Shown here piece after piece: positions 23,441 to 34,923 of a stretch of DNA of 64,000 nt (position 1 is the stretch's first letter; every line of letters starts with the position of its first letter). Position numbers and translations under genes: made by a program. The DNA lies in assembly GCA_014898425.1 (NCBI GenBank), contig RCSZ01000006.1, positions 806,001-870,000 on the forward strand, in the 5' to 3' direction. The notes beneath the pieces were generated by a model, which was not told where the DNA came from, made no database searches, and worked only from the letters and a program-made list of their open reading frames with translations. This stretch comes from Botryotinia globosa. Lineage: Eukaryota; Ascomycota; Leotiomycetes; Helotiales; Sclerotiniaceae.

Positions 23441-23575
23441 CCTTTTTCATTCTTGAAAAGTAAGTATAGGAGTCGAATGGAAGTGGATCTATTCTACCTT
23501 ATTCAAAATAAACTTCTGAGAAATTGATCAGGGAATTAGATTGAGTGACATAGTTTCTAGCTCATTTTTGGCCAC

Positions 23576-23581
23576 TTAGCC
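23576..23581 (-). promoter_or_regulatory. GGCTAA site (XlnR/Xyr1-type) upstream of GH7
   Basis: GGCTAA on the minus strand, about 270 bases before the GH7 start. XlnR/Xyr1 activators of cellulase and xylanase genes bind GGCTAA/GGCTAR in other ascomycetes. A single six-base match can occur by chance. Confidence 0.4.
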
Positions 23582-25831
23582 AACCGCCGAACGTTCAACA
23601 AGGTAGAAACACTATAGAAGAAATCTACCAAAAGGGATGAAAGGAATGACCACTTTTGATCTGGACAAGCTAAAAATCATAAGCGAACTAATCGTAACAA
23701 TTGACGAAGTGGATAGAATGTCAACGGAGATGACAAGGCTCGATATTCATGTTTCCAAAGCAGTCGGTTAACTTTATTTGAGTCCACTAGTATTGAATTA
23801 TGGAGTAACATTGTCAATTCGACTCCACCGAACAAGATCCTTAATCAATTTTGGAAATGAACTCTACTTAACCCCGCAGATTCGTTCAAAGATCGGATAG
23901 ATTGATGCTTGTCGTTTATGCGATCTGTTTGGAGGGAAGCCAATCGGTGTGGTCGATACGCTTTATGGAGTTCTGCGGATATCCGAAAAACGTTAGCTTT
24001 TTCCCGTTTCATGTATATGGAATGCGACTGTACGGAGTATGCGAAGTTCCAAGCCTACCTACCTTTGACCGATATCCGATCTTAATGAAACACATCGCTC
24101 GCTTCAATTTTTCCGATTGGGTAAATAGACGCGCTTACATTTTATCCAATTTCGTTTATGATGGGATTTTTGTTTTGAATAGAAAAGTTCGGAGAGGCGT
24201 AGGTTGGTGATAAGGAGAAGTTCATCGAATAAATGAAAAGCCAAGAACTATTTTCCAAACAGCGCTTTCATGCAAGTGATAAAGGGGAACATGCAGATCC
24301 GTTATCCGTCATTGAAAAGAAACCAAATGAAATGGATTAATTGGATATTTCAGTAACCTCATACCAATGTATCATGCATGCCATCTTGGTCGGACGAATA
24401 TGGACGATTAACGATATCGGCCATGGTGGATTACATGAATGAATTGAGTGAAAGAAAATAAGAGAGAGACTGTGTTCACTGTTCAGTTGAGATGTGGATA
24501 GCAATGTGGGGTACCGCACTAGAGACCTAGCTTTGCGCTACTTTTTAGCACGTGATGTGTTTCGACTTAGTTCAACCTTATGCCATAGTTTGTGAGCCAC
24601 AAAGCCACATCTCAATCTCCGAATACCTCCAGGGCTACCTACCTTGGTAGTCCACGGGTAGGTAGGTACGTACGAGGGTACCCGTGGACCTACTAGGTAG
24701 GTAGCTGACCTCGGACCCCTTAGAAAGTCATCCAGAAATACTAAAATCAATATTTCATTTCATTAAATCTCCATTCGTACGCCCAAACCTAATCAAACCC
24801 TCTAAATAACCTTATATTCACAATCAAACGAAGAGCAAATGAGGGTAGTCCTCGAATCCTTTTTGGAAGCTGACTCCAGGATTACAAGAAGCCCTGGTAA
24901 TCCTACGCCTGATTGTTTGGTCTATAGTGCTACGACTCAAGTATGATGTAAGAAGTTTGAGTGGAAAGAGTTAAAGGGGCATACACGTGGGTTGGGGTAG
25001 GGTTTGTACTCGATGAGACGGGGAAGGTTTGCATCAATGGTGGTGGAGAGCCGGACTCCGTTGAGCCGATGACCCGTATCATATGTCTTACTTGAAGTAT
25101 ATAACATGCGGAAGTCGTAATGATGATAGGTCTTCAGGATGTACTATTGTTATCATATTCACGGTCAAGAAGATAGCAAAAGCACCAGATACTTCAGATC
25201 GAGGAAAGGGTTTTTATCAAGTTTAACCTAACTTTCTCCATCTGAACTCTACTCATATTCGTCTTCCACGACATACCTCCCCTGAGAAGAAGTGCCATTA
25301 AGTCTCACTCGATTTCTGGGGTTTCAAATAATTTTGTTGAAAAGAAAATAAGAGGCGTAGAACTAGAGACATGGATATCCTTGGTGGTGCTTAACCATGC
25401 ATGATAACGCATATGCTTGAATCGACCACATGCATAAGAGAAAATTTTGTAGTATATGGAGATGTGGATTCTGAAGACCGAAAAGAAAAGATGAAAAGCT
25501 TGAGATTGAAAGTGTGATGCTGAATGTTCAGATTGCATGAATGTATTGAGCCGACTCGTAATCAAGGTGACCTCCATCCGCAGGTGATAGTCTGAAACTT
25601 GTGTTAACTTCGTATAAAATTTATGTTCGAGAGCCCACGTACAATTCTTTCCGTATAAAACTTGGGATCATATCGACCTCAACCTCACTTCCAATCATTT
25701 AACAAAGGATAACTAGCCAGGTACTTTGCGCGTTGTATGTTCGCATGCGCTTGATATTCAACGCACCGATCCCCACTTCGAAAGCTTTTTGTCTTCTGTT
25801 AGATTTACAGAAGATACTTGTGAACATTAAA
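23582..25831. other. Intergenic region, no supported gene
   Basis: GH7 upstream region followed by unassigned DNA. The plus frame at 23902-24210 (102 codons) shows no recognisable motif. A large hairpin at 24634-24705 is listed separately. Nothing else could be supported. Confidence 0.5.
24634..24705. repeat. Imperfect 72-bp palindrome
   Basis: GCTACCTACC, then TCCACGGGTA, pair with TACCCGTGGA and GGTAGGTAGC around a loop containing GGTAGGTACGTACG. The arms are interrupted by a short mismatch (TTGGTAG against CCTACTAG). A strong cruciform or hairpin could form. Confidence 0.85.
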
Positions 25832-26626
25832 CTAAATCTCCCCTGGTACATGTCGAGGTGTAGAAGCAGTGGCTTCACCATTGACCGCATAGTTTGAAGT
25901 GGTGTTACCGTCGATGATAGTAACATGGTATTTTTGGAACGCAGCTGGTATAGTCAAAGTGATATGTGGCTCTGTATGTTGGTTAGCTTCAGCTAGTCCC
26001 AGTCTGACAGTGCGAAGTCTGAGAGAAACACACCTTTGAAAGTACCAGTAGACATATCTAAGCTCATGGGAATAGTTTCCGACGGAGGAGCTGTTGTGGC
26101 TACATTTGGAACGTTTTCACCTAGGAAATAAATGTTAGTATTTGCACGAAGTCGTATACGTTATTTATTGACTAAAGATAAGATTGAACATACCCCTGGC
26201 TCTTGTATGTTGGTCTTGGTATTGCGTCTTGCTGCGAGATGCATCTCCCAGAATTGAGTCCAATTTTTCTTTCTCGCCGTCCGAGGCCTTTCTAAAGTAA
26301 GGCTTGCGAGGCTCTCTCTTTGGTGCTCTTTGGATTCCCATTCCAGCATTTCTCTCCCCTTGAAAGTAGATGTAAGTATTATAATAAATGTGGATACAAA
26401 GTTGTGAGTATGCTTTGCGCTTGCTATATTGCGAAAGCTGGTCTGGAGTAAGGAGATCATTTTCCAATTCCGCGTAAACCGGAATCTTATTAACAGATGT
26501 ATTATCCCCATCATCCCCAAAAGTGGGTGAGTTCAGTCTCTCCTACCGGAAAGCCGGGGATAATGGATTTCCTGGATCTCTCGAACCAGGCAATTCGGTG
26601 CGATCGCCAGAGTTGGAGGAATGCAT
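25832..26626 (-). pseudogene. Unknown three-exon gene with an in-frame stop
   Basis: Exons 26194-26626, 26034-26120 and 25832-25971 join in frame with good donors (GTATGT, GTGTGT) and acceptors (CCTAG, ACAG), for 219 codons. The ATG at 26624-26626 starts MHSSNSGDRTELPGSRD. Codon 28 is TAG (26543-26545), after which the same frame runs on through ERLNSPTFGDDGDNTSVNK and YAELENDLLTPDQLSQYSK. No ATG follows the stop soon enough to rescue the N-terminus, and no intron I tried removes the stop without breaking the frame. A possible 39-bp intron (26365-26403 area) leaves the frame unchanged. No domain is recognised. CAG to TAG is the simplest origin. Confidence 0.5.
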
Positions 26627-29600
26627 ATCGACAGCGTGCGAAATAGATGCTTTTATGGAAGTGATAAGAAATTTTTGACAGATTGCGGAGAGCTTTTTAG
26701 CGAGAACGGAAAATTTGAAAATAAGGAAGTTGAGAGACCTCGACTTTCGTTTAAAGCTTAGACGAATTCTCTGAGATTAAGATGCAAGACGTCAATCTAC
26801 CAAGATTTGAAAAGTGACGGCCAAAGAAAAAACTATAATCCTTGACGAATTTTAAAGGTTGAAAAGAATCAAAGGTAAAAAGCAAAGGAAGTTGAAGTGA
26901 TGTCGTCGCGGGGAAGTTGAAAAGCACGCTAGTGAAATTCGTTTACCTTCTTATTAATGTACCTTGTTAACTCTCATGGTTAGGTACATTAGCTCCTTAA
27001 GTATCAAGGCAGATTTTTTGGCATGAATACTACCTAAGTACCAACGGTCCAGAAATTACCAGTTGTCATTCCTTGTATCTGATACCTGAGATGAAAGAAG
27101 TGAGCTGATCCCAAAACGAGAAATATGCATGGGAGTTTGATATTTCTTAAATTTAAATGCAGAGATTGTTCGGGGTGTTTAAAGTATTGGTGGATGCCTA
27201 TACGATCAAAAGAAGACCGAAAATGAGCATATTTAACAAGAAAGAAACGGTTGACACAGAGCTTATATCTTAGAAATTCTTTCTCATTCTATTCGGGCGA
27301 CATAATCAGAGAGTGAGACAAGAGAAACATTTCCACATTCACCTCCCAAGCTCTGGGACTTCGAAACTGATCTATAGATCAAGACATAAATCTGCGGTTC
27401 TATTATCCCACTTGATACAAGTCAGTCAAAGTGATCGAAGAAAATAGAGAGATGAATGTAATGGCGATTATTCAAGTTTCGTAATTGTATCAATGATATC
27501 AATTAACTGTCGATATAGAATAAGTAATGTTCTAAAATGAAGATTCTCTCTATCTTTGATTTACAATTATGCATAACGAAGAAAATTCTCGGTATTTGTT
27601 CACAACAGCATGAGGCTTCCTCTTGGCATTGATACTGCTTTCAATTTGCTTTGAGGCAAACTATAGAATCACTAATTGATGCTCAATACTCTTTTCATGA
27701 GCTGAAAAGAGGTTGATTTATTGATTGATTTTGGTCTTGTTACCCACATCATAACCATTCTCGTGATGCCAAGAAGCTTAGGTTTGGGGAGGCCGAATAC
27801 TGATCCTTAGTTGTTGGCCCTGAAAGCTGCAAATACCTTGACGATTTCCTTTTCATTTTATCCCGCGGCCAATCGTTCAAGCAATTCCGATCCTTAATTG
27901 GAGATCTGAAGGTTGACTTTAAATTCAGTGTTCGGTTCGTGACTTCGAACTAATGGGGATGATGGAGGTATCATATTTGGTGACGAGAATAGCCCGATAG
28001 AAACCGATCTAAGAAAGGATGGGATCTTTGAAAGTGGTTCAAAGGGCCAAAGCTTTATAATAAAGGGCGGGCAATCTCATAGTTGGTCGTTTGTAATTTA
28101 ATGGAGCTTAAACTGCCCCAATCGAAGATGCCACAATATGCGCATTTCCGTATAAAAGAATTCATCACTTGCTCTTGATGACTGAGACGAAAGGACGATC
28201 GGCTTTGGAGTCTTTGAATTGTGGCTTAAGATGTGTGCTTCGACATTGAACATATATCATTTCGAGCTCACGCGTCTCTGGTAAAAGTAGATGCCACACT
28301 TCATATCCTGTTTCATAATTGGCAAGACTCGAAAACTGTGTCTCAATTTTCCATGCACGCAATCGGCCAGATTCAGCGGACCTACGAGAATAGATTCTTA
28401 TCATTAACTTCTGGATTAGACGACCTACCAATTCGCGAACTCTCTTCAACATTATACACACTTTTGTCGTGCATGTGCCTCCAAGTTCACTCTCCAAGGG
28501 CTCCAAGATAAAGATAGATAAAGTCTTTGTATCATCTGATAACAGATAAAAATCGAGATAGTAACGTCATCTTGTCTCATTATAGAATCTAGATTAATAC
28601 ATTCAAAATGCTACGAGATATGTTAGCCCAGGCTATTAAGAATGACGGCCCACATCCAAGTTCCATATCAAGGGATGCATAACGCAAAGATAAGTTGAGA
28701 TTAAAGGTCAGGTCGCCGGAGAAGTGGAAACGATCATTGTAGTTTCTGAAGAAAACGTTGGATGTGGGCTTGTTATTGTGAAATCTTAGCTGGAGTGAAA
28801 CAGATTAAAGTCAATCCAGTTAGCACATAAGGGATGGGGAAATACTAATTGCGAACTACAATGTGTGTAGACATTTCAACCCCGCAAATTAAATGTCTAA
28901 ATACTCGATATAAATTTGTCCATCGTCTGTGTCATCTTATTGATATGCTAGACCAGTCCAGATAACAATAACCCGGATACAGTATGCGCAGAACGGTATA
29001 TTCGATAGGAAATATGACTGTATCGCTAGTAGATGGACTGAAAAATTATACATACGAAGCATACACAGAAGTTAATGTTCTTATGGAGTTCATCTAGTAA
29101 ATAGATTTACAACTCAAAAGCTACCTAAGCTAACCAGATATACACAAGACAGGACTATAAGTAAAGCGATGACGATGATTACTACATACAACCTTGGAAG
29201 AATTGTACCTTAACCGGCACTACCGTTTTCGGCTCGGGAGCTAGTTCGATTTTCAATCGTACAGCACGTGACTCTAAAATACCCAATGGGGAAATTTCTT
29301 TCAACAATGGGAATGGGATGAATCAGGACGCAGGAGAAAGCTTGCAGAGCTTGATGAAAACCGCGAAAGTATAGCAGAAACTGTTGAAAATGACAAATAA
29401 TGAACACGTGCGACTTTCAATGCACAACCAGCTAGAATTGTGGCCTCTTTCACAGAAGGAAACATGACACGATACATACCTAGGTATATCAGATCTCAAC
29501 ACTTTCTTCCAACATACCAATCCTCCTCCATGTTATTCCATGCATACTTTGGAAGTTCGACGGTGAACTGCGAATTTGCGCAGTAGGCGTGTTCATGTTG

Positions 29601-30401
29601 ACAACAACGTCTCGTTGTTGGCCTTGCCCAGAATGTTCTAGAGTGCCTAGTAGGCATGAATGTGTTGGTTCAAATGCCCGTCTTCATGCTGGACGTGTAC
29701 GGTCCCATGCTATTGGAGGAGATTTGAGGATGAATCGCGATTCATATACGAGGAGGTGATGCAGGTCTACCGTATGATCGGTTTGAGGATATAACTTTGC
29801 TCCTGGGATAACAACGAGATAGTATAAATAGTAAAAATTCAAACGAGATAGATATGGCTGGTGGTGATGGTTTCAAAATGATCCATTCATCAATGATTGA
29901 TCAGTCATTGATCAATCATTTCATTGCCCCAGGGTTTTCTTTGGTGGTGATGTGGATGTGGTTAAGGTTGGTTCACCGTTCACCATTGTGGTCGAGTGCT
30001 TACTAATGTCATGAATTATCGGTCTTCAATCGAATCTTCCACCGAAGAAATCGAAAAGCGCAAGGTAACCTTAACCTATCTTGGATTTCAGCCTCTGATA
30101 AACTTTAATGCTTAATTCTACACAAGTAAAGAGCTATCAACCACATCATACCTTCTTCTAATCTCAACACATACAATCCCGGTGTGCAGGTTTCGCCTTT
30201 TTACAATTCCCTCTACATCAGAACATAGAAGTAGACCCCAGTCGCTATCGCACATAACTTTCCATTGAGCGCGGGCGCTGCATAATACCCCGTTTTGGAC
30301 GCCACTGCATGATCTGTCACGAATTCTTTCCCTTGACTACTTTCCCAAGATCGCCCATCAACCCGTCAAACCTCAGCCGATACGTTTAATAGCTCTTCGA
30401 A
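26627..30401. other. Intergenic region, no supported gene
   Basis: A 3.8-kb stretch without a supportable gene. Frames at 28165-28511 overlap on both strands and show no motif. An inverted repeat AATGTACC...GGTACATT is near 26955-26990. The last few hundred bases before 30402 should be the promoter and leader of the Btz-domain gene. Confidence 0.55.
29892..29920. repeat. Perfect inverted repeat, 12-bp arms
   Basis: AATGATTGATCA, five-base loop GTCAT, then TGATCAATCATT. It lies about 480 bases upstream of the Btz-domain gene. Function unknown; a dyad binding site or a chance palindrome. Confidence 0.8.
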
Positions 30402-32575
30402 ATGGGTTCCCGCCAACGCAGAGATTTGGTTGCAAGACGAAGGCGGGTTGAGGACGAAGGCGATGATGAAGGAGCTCAAGATATTGCTGAACTTGATGAT
30501 GACTCTTTGTCAGAAGGCTCGATAATTAGTGAGGATGAAGATATTCACGAGGGCGACGAACCTATCGATGGCGGCATTGCAAATAATGAGACGTCTGAAT
30601 CGAACAAGATGAATGGGAATGGATCTAAGCTGAATGGTGGACAAACAAAAGCTAGCAATGGTACTACTGAAGCTTCAAAGTTCATAAACGGTGCCAATGA
30701 TATGGAAATGATGGTTAACGGACCCAAAAGCTCTGAGCCGGTACAAACAGTACAATTTGAAGACTTTCGAGAAGACGAGACCAAAGACACCCCTTCACCG
30801 GCTATTGTCACATCTACTGCTCAAATGGATCGACAACAAGAACAGCCTCATGAAAGACGGAGGAGAGAACATGAAGAATACAAGAAAAAGAGAGATGCGG
30901 ATCCAGCGTTTGTGCCAAATAGAGGAGCATTCTTTATGCACGACCATCGTCATGCTGGCCCTGCGGCGAATGGTTTTAGGCCATTTGGCAGGGGCAGAGG
31001 TGGTCGGGGTCGGCCCGGTATTGGAGGGCCATATGCACCTATCAAGTATATCATCATCATCTCTTTCATGCTTTTGCAATTTTGCTAACTTTATATAGTC
31101 ACATTTCACAACCTCTGGAACCCACCGACGTTCAATGGGCACACGACATGCACGAAGTAATAACTGAACCCGTACCAATATCTACAAATGGAGCTTCGAA
31201 TGGATCCCAAAGATCAGCTCCAGCTCCAAAATCCGCACCTCTCAATCGATCACTTTCCACTACGAAGCACATTGGAAATGTACAAATCCGTGTCTTCTTT
31301 GGAGATATGGAAAACCCTGTGTTATTTCCTGGAATTCCAGTGAAGCAATACACGCGTCTACCTGATCATCGACCACCACTTCGTCGAGATAAGCCTGTTC
31401 GAATATCCTTACCTGACCATCCACCACGTTACATATTCCCTGCTGTCGATAGATCATTCATATTCATCCCAAGAGCTATGCGACCTAATCAACAAGGGTT
31501 TGGTGGACGTGGCAGAGGAAGAGCTGGTCTTGGATCCGTCGGGGGTTATTCGAGACGTACGAGCGTTTTTGGTGGTAGCGTTTACGGAAGTACTTATACT
31601 CCCAGCGTTGCCATGAGTCGTCGTTCTTCCCTTGCACGAGAGGTCAATCGAGAAGCTCTTGTCTCACCTAGTGGATCGACAATGTCTAGGCCACAAATAT
31701 CGATGGATTCATCGAGACCTGTGGTAAAATTACCGCCATCAAGCCAAGCTGCACAACCTCAACAATTTCAGGCGCCTGAGTCTGGAGTAGCTAATGGATC
31801 TTCACAAGTCTCTTCTCTCGAAAATGTTCCACAACCTCAAACCTATCCTCTCCCCCAGAAGCCAACTCTTCGGGAAAACCGTCCCAATACAATTCCAATG
31901 CATCAACCTCGGCCTCAGAAGACTGTCTCTCTGGCCGACATTGAATCACCCGCATCAATGTCATTCAATCCTCCCCAGCAAAGCCAACAACCATTTCATC
32001 AACAGGTCCCCATCCAAATTAATGGAAATAGTTATTCGCACGATAACGTTCAACATTCCCGCCAACCATCCTATCCAAGTCAAGCTTCAACTGGTACCCC
32101 ATTATCACAAATTCCAGAAAGGGCTATTCACGCACCGGCTTTCCAACCTAACCCTTATCAACAGCCAGCCTCCAACTACTACCCACAGACTTACCCCGTT
32201 TTGCAGCCCCCACAAGGATATTACTACCCTCAAACCTTTAATGCACCCATGGCTTCTACAGTTGGTACGACTCCTTTTGTACCCGCACAACAGCAGCCTC
32301 AACAGACATATAATCCACCTGCACCTCAGCCTGCTGAAGCTTCGACATCGCAAGCACCTCAAAATTTGGTAGCTCAAGAAGTCAATGGAATGGTGTATTA
32401 TTATGACGCAGCGCAAATCCCAGCCGTTCCAAGTTTCCCAGCCGGCTATCAACAACCTCAACAATATCCTATGCAGCAAGTAGGTGGTGTAGTAGGAATG
32501 GGCGGTATGATGACACCAAGCCCGGATGGTTTCTATTACCCGCAGCAACAAGGTGTTGTGTATTACACACAATAA
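30402..32575 (+). CDS. Btz (CASC3/Barentsz) domain RNA-binding protein
   Basis: Two exons, 30402-31045 and 31099-32575, giving 706 aa. The 53-bp intron has a GTATAT donor, a GCTAAC branch-like site and a TATAG acceptor. Residues 1-60 are acidic. Residues about 150-190 match the Btz domain: basic HERRRREHEEYKKKRD, then DPAFVPNRGAFFMHDHRH. In CASC3/Barentsz this segment wraps eIF4A-III in the exon junction complex. An RG-rich tract (FGRGRGGRGR) follows. After the intron comes a conserved block with VQIRVFFGDM and PPRYIFPAVDRSFIFIP. The C-terminal half is Pro/Gln-rich and probably disordered. A role in mRNA processing, export or localisation is inferred from the domain. Confidence 0.88.
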
Positions 32576-33381
32576 TGACTTCTATAACTACTCCCGTCAA
32601 AGTCTGCATTCACGATTTACAAGCCACACCTTTATAGTCTCTCTTAATGCCTTCAGCTATTTTATGCGTATTTTCTGAAGCGTTTGCTTTTTATCGTCTC
32701 TTGTGGTTACGAATGCGAAAAAAAAAGATATATCATTGTTCATTCTTCAGAAGCAACGGCTTGACTTCTCATATCATGTTTTTGTATTAGGGATGGCAAT
32801 TCAATTCAATTCTTTTGATCTGGTTGGCATGGTTTTTTTTGGTTGCAAGTTAGAGCTTCTGCTATGCTTTTCGGGTCTACCCTCTTGCATTTCGATCTTT
32901 TTGATCATTCAGTCTCTGATTCAATTTTCTCGTCTTGGTACGGTGTATTTTCTCAATGATAATGGCCCCTGATGTTTCGATTGGAACAATGAACGAATGG
33001 ATATCTCTTTCGGGTGGACGTACGGTTGTGGGATGGCCTTCTGCATTGGATCGAAACTTATGTTTGCTGTTGGCGAGCGGGTGGAGTCATGGATATCGAT
33101 AGTGATAGCGGGAGCGGGAGTCGTAAAGTTATGAAGTAGTGGTAGTAGTAGTATTTACATAGCAAGAATTATTGTGTGGGGATGAATATGTTGGCGGATT
33201 GAACGTGGAATGGACATGTTGCCATGCCCGCTTATGATACATCAATTGAATTACTCTTCTGATGTTTACAGTCTCTTGTGTTGCGCAATGAATGTCTAAG
33301 ATAATAATTTATATGGTGCTCGCTTATAGTACTGAACTGACCCTGAGAAAGAATCATCGTTGCGAAGAAGCTCCTTTTGTA
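32576..33381. other. Intergenic region downstream of the Btz gene
   Basis: 3' flank of the upstream gene and unassigned DNA. The open frame at 32703-32972 has no recognisable motif. Confidence 0.5.
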
Positions 33382-33891
33382 AGAGTTCTGGCCCCTGCTC
33401 ACCGCACCTTCGTAACAAATGTGACAAAATCCCTGCAAAAATGAGGTTTTTCTATACAAATTATTATATTAAATATTTTATTCAAATCTTTATATTTTCT
33501 TTTTTAAAAAATTGAAAATGATAAATAATTAGAATCAAGATTTAAAAAAATATTCGAAATATTTATTATTATTTTTGTTAAATAACTATATAATATTGAA
33601 ATCGAATTTTTTCAAAAATTCTAACATATAACGTTTTTCTCATACAAAATAAGCGAATTTTCATTAAAATTTAGAATTTTCAGCTTTAACCTCTTCAAAT
33701 CCTATTTCAAAAATTAGAAAAAAATATTCTATATATTTTTTTTATAAGATTTGATCAATTAAATACCACTTTTTAAAAAAATTCTAATTTATCTTTTATT
33801 ATAAGAAATAAACTAGGGTATAAAAAGTTGAATAATCCCATATTTTAGCTGGAAAAGCGTTACATATGCCATGAGCAGGGGCCAGAACTCT
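33382..33891. mobile_element. MITE D, TA-flanked, 510 bp
   Basis: The left end AGAGTTCTGGCCCCTGCTCA matches the reverse complement of the right end AGAGTTCTGGCCCCTGCTCA over 20 bases exactly. TA is directly outside both ends (33380-33381 and 33892-33893). The interior is very AT-rich and non-coding. A Tc1/mariner-type non-autonomous element is the simplest reading. Confidence 0.87.
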
Positions 33892-33893
33892 TA

Positions 33894-34923
33894 CATGTCT
33901 GTGTCAAGATATCTAAAACTGTAGGCTATTTATTGGTTGTTTAAGGAGTAAATGGATCGGATAATAAATACCAGCCTATTCGTAGAAGAAAAAAGAGGCG
34001 GAACTTGACCGTTTCCATAATACCTTCACAACTCGATTACTTCTCTTGAATAATATATGAAATAAAACTTTTCGATATTTGAAGAATAAAAAACTAATAT
34101 ATCTTTTAATTTTATTGGATTTAAATGAATTATTTATAATTGATTTTTAATCTGATTAATTTAGAAGACTCCAATAAAGATTTGAGTAGTCAAATCCCGC
34201 CTGTTTTTTCTCCTACGTATAGTATAGCCAGCCCCCCTTCGTCAGCTCGCTTCTTCACTCCACTCGGCAGTTATGTGGAAAGGTGACAATATTCAAATAT
34301 TACAATCACTAGAAATGCGAATAAAGGAAAATACTCAATGTGACCGACTGTGTTTCTTGTATATCTATGGAAGACTAGTCGCGAGCTCGAGCGGAAGGTG
34401 GGTCAAGAGTAGCTCTTCGTGTCTAGCTGGGCATGATTGATCAAAGGTAGTTGAAAAAAAGTATTGTATCTAATGGTAAGTTTGCTGGCCAATGTATTGA
34501 GCTATTTGAATAATCTCTGATCAAAAAAACATAATAATCAGTACTGCATGGATGATTATCTGGGTATTCAAATCACCATACATATATGGGCGATAACAAC
34601 AAGCTTTGCAGTCTTGTTAGATACCTTTTCCAAGGCTTGCTATGATGGTATTATATCGAATCGCATGGTAGGTAATAAGGTTGAAACATCATCAATTCAA
34701 GGGCTCTAGTCATTGAGGCCTTGCAAATAGTGCTAAACTTTCATTCATTTGTTATTGTATCTTTATAAAATACGCACAGCGAAAACCGCAAAGACATCAC
34801 TATAAACAAGGATATCTTGATCCATTCATCTTCCCACCCAGGATTCATAATTTCATTTGTCCAAATACCCATTTAACCTATACTCTTAACTCCGCCCATT
34901 TTCCCATAGCAAAGAAAAAAAAT
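33894..34923. other. Intergenic region, AT-rich
   Basis: No gene. Segment 34050-34190 is AT-rich without clear terminal repeats. The final stretch is the 3' flank of the TSR1 gene. Confidence 0.5.

Noticed and set aside
26440..26548. An intron from GTAGGA that would remove the TAG at 26543
   Set aside because: The available AG acceptors lead to a wrong frame or to a stop within a few codons.
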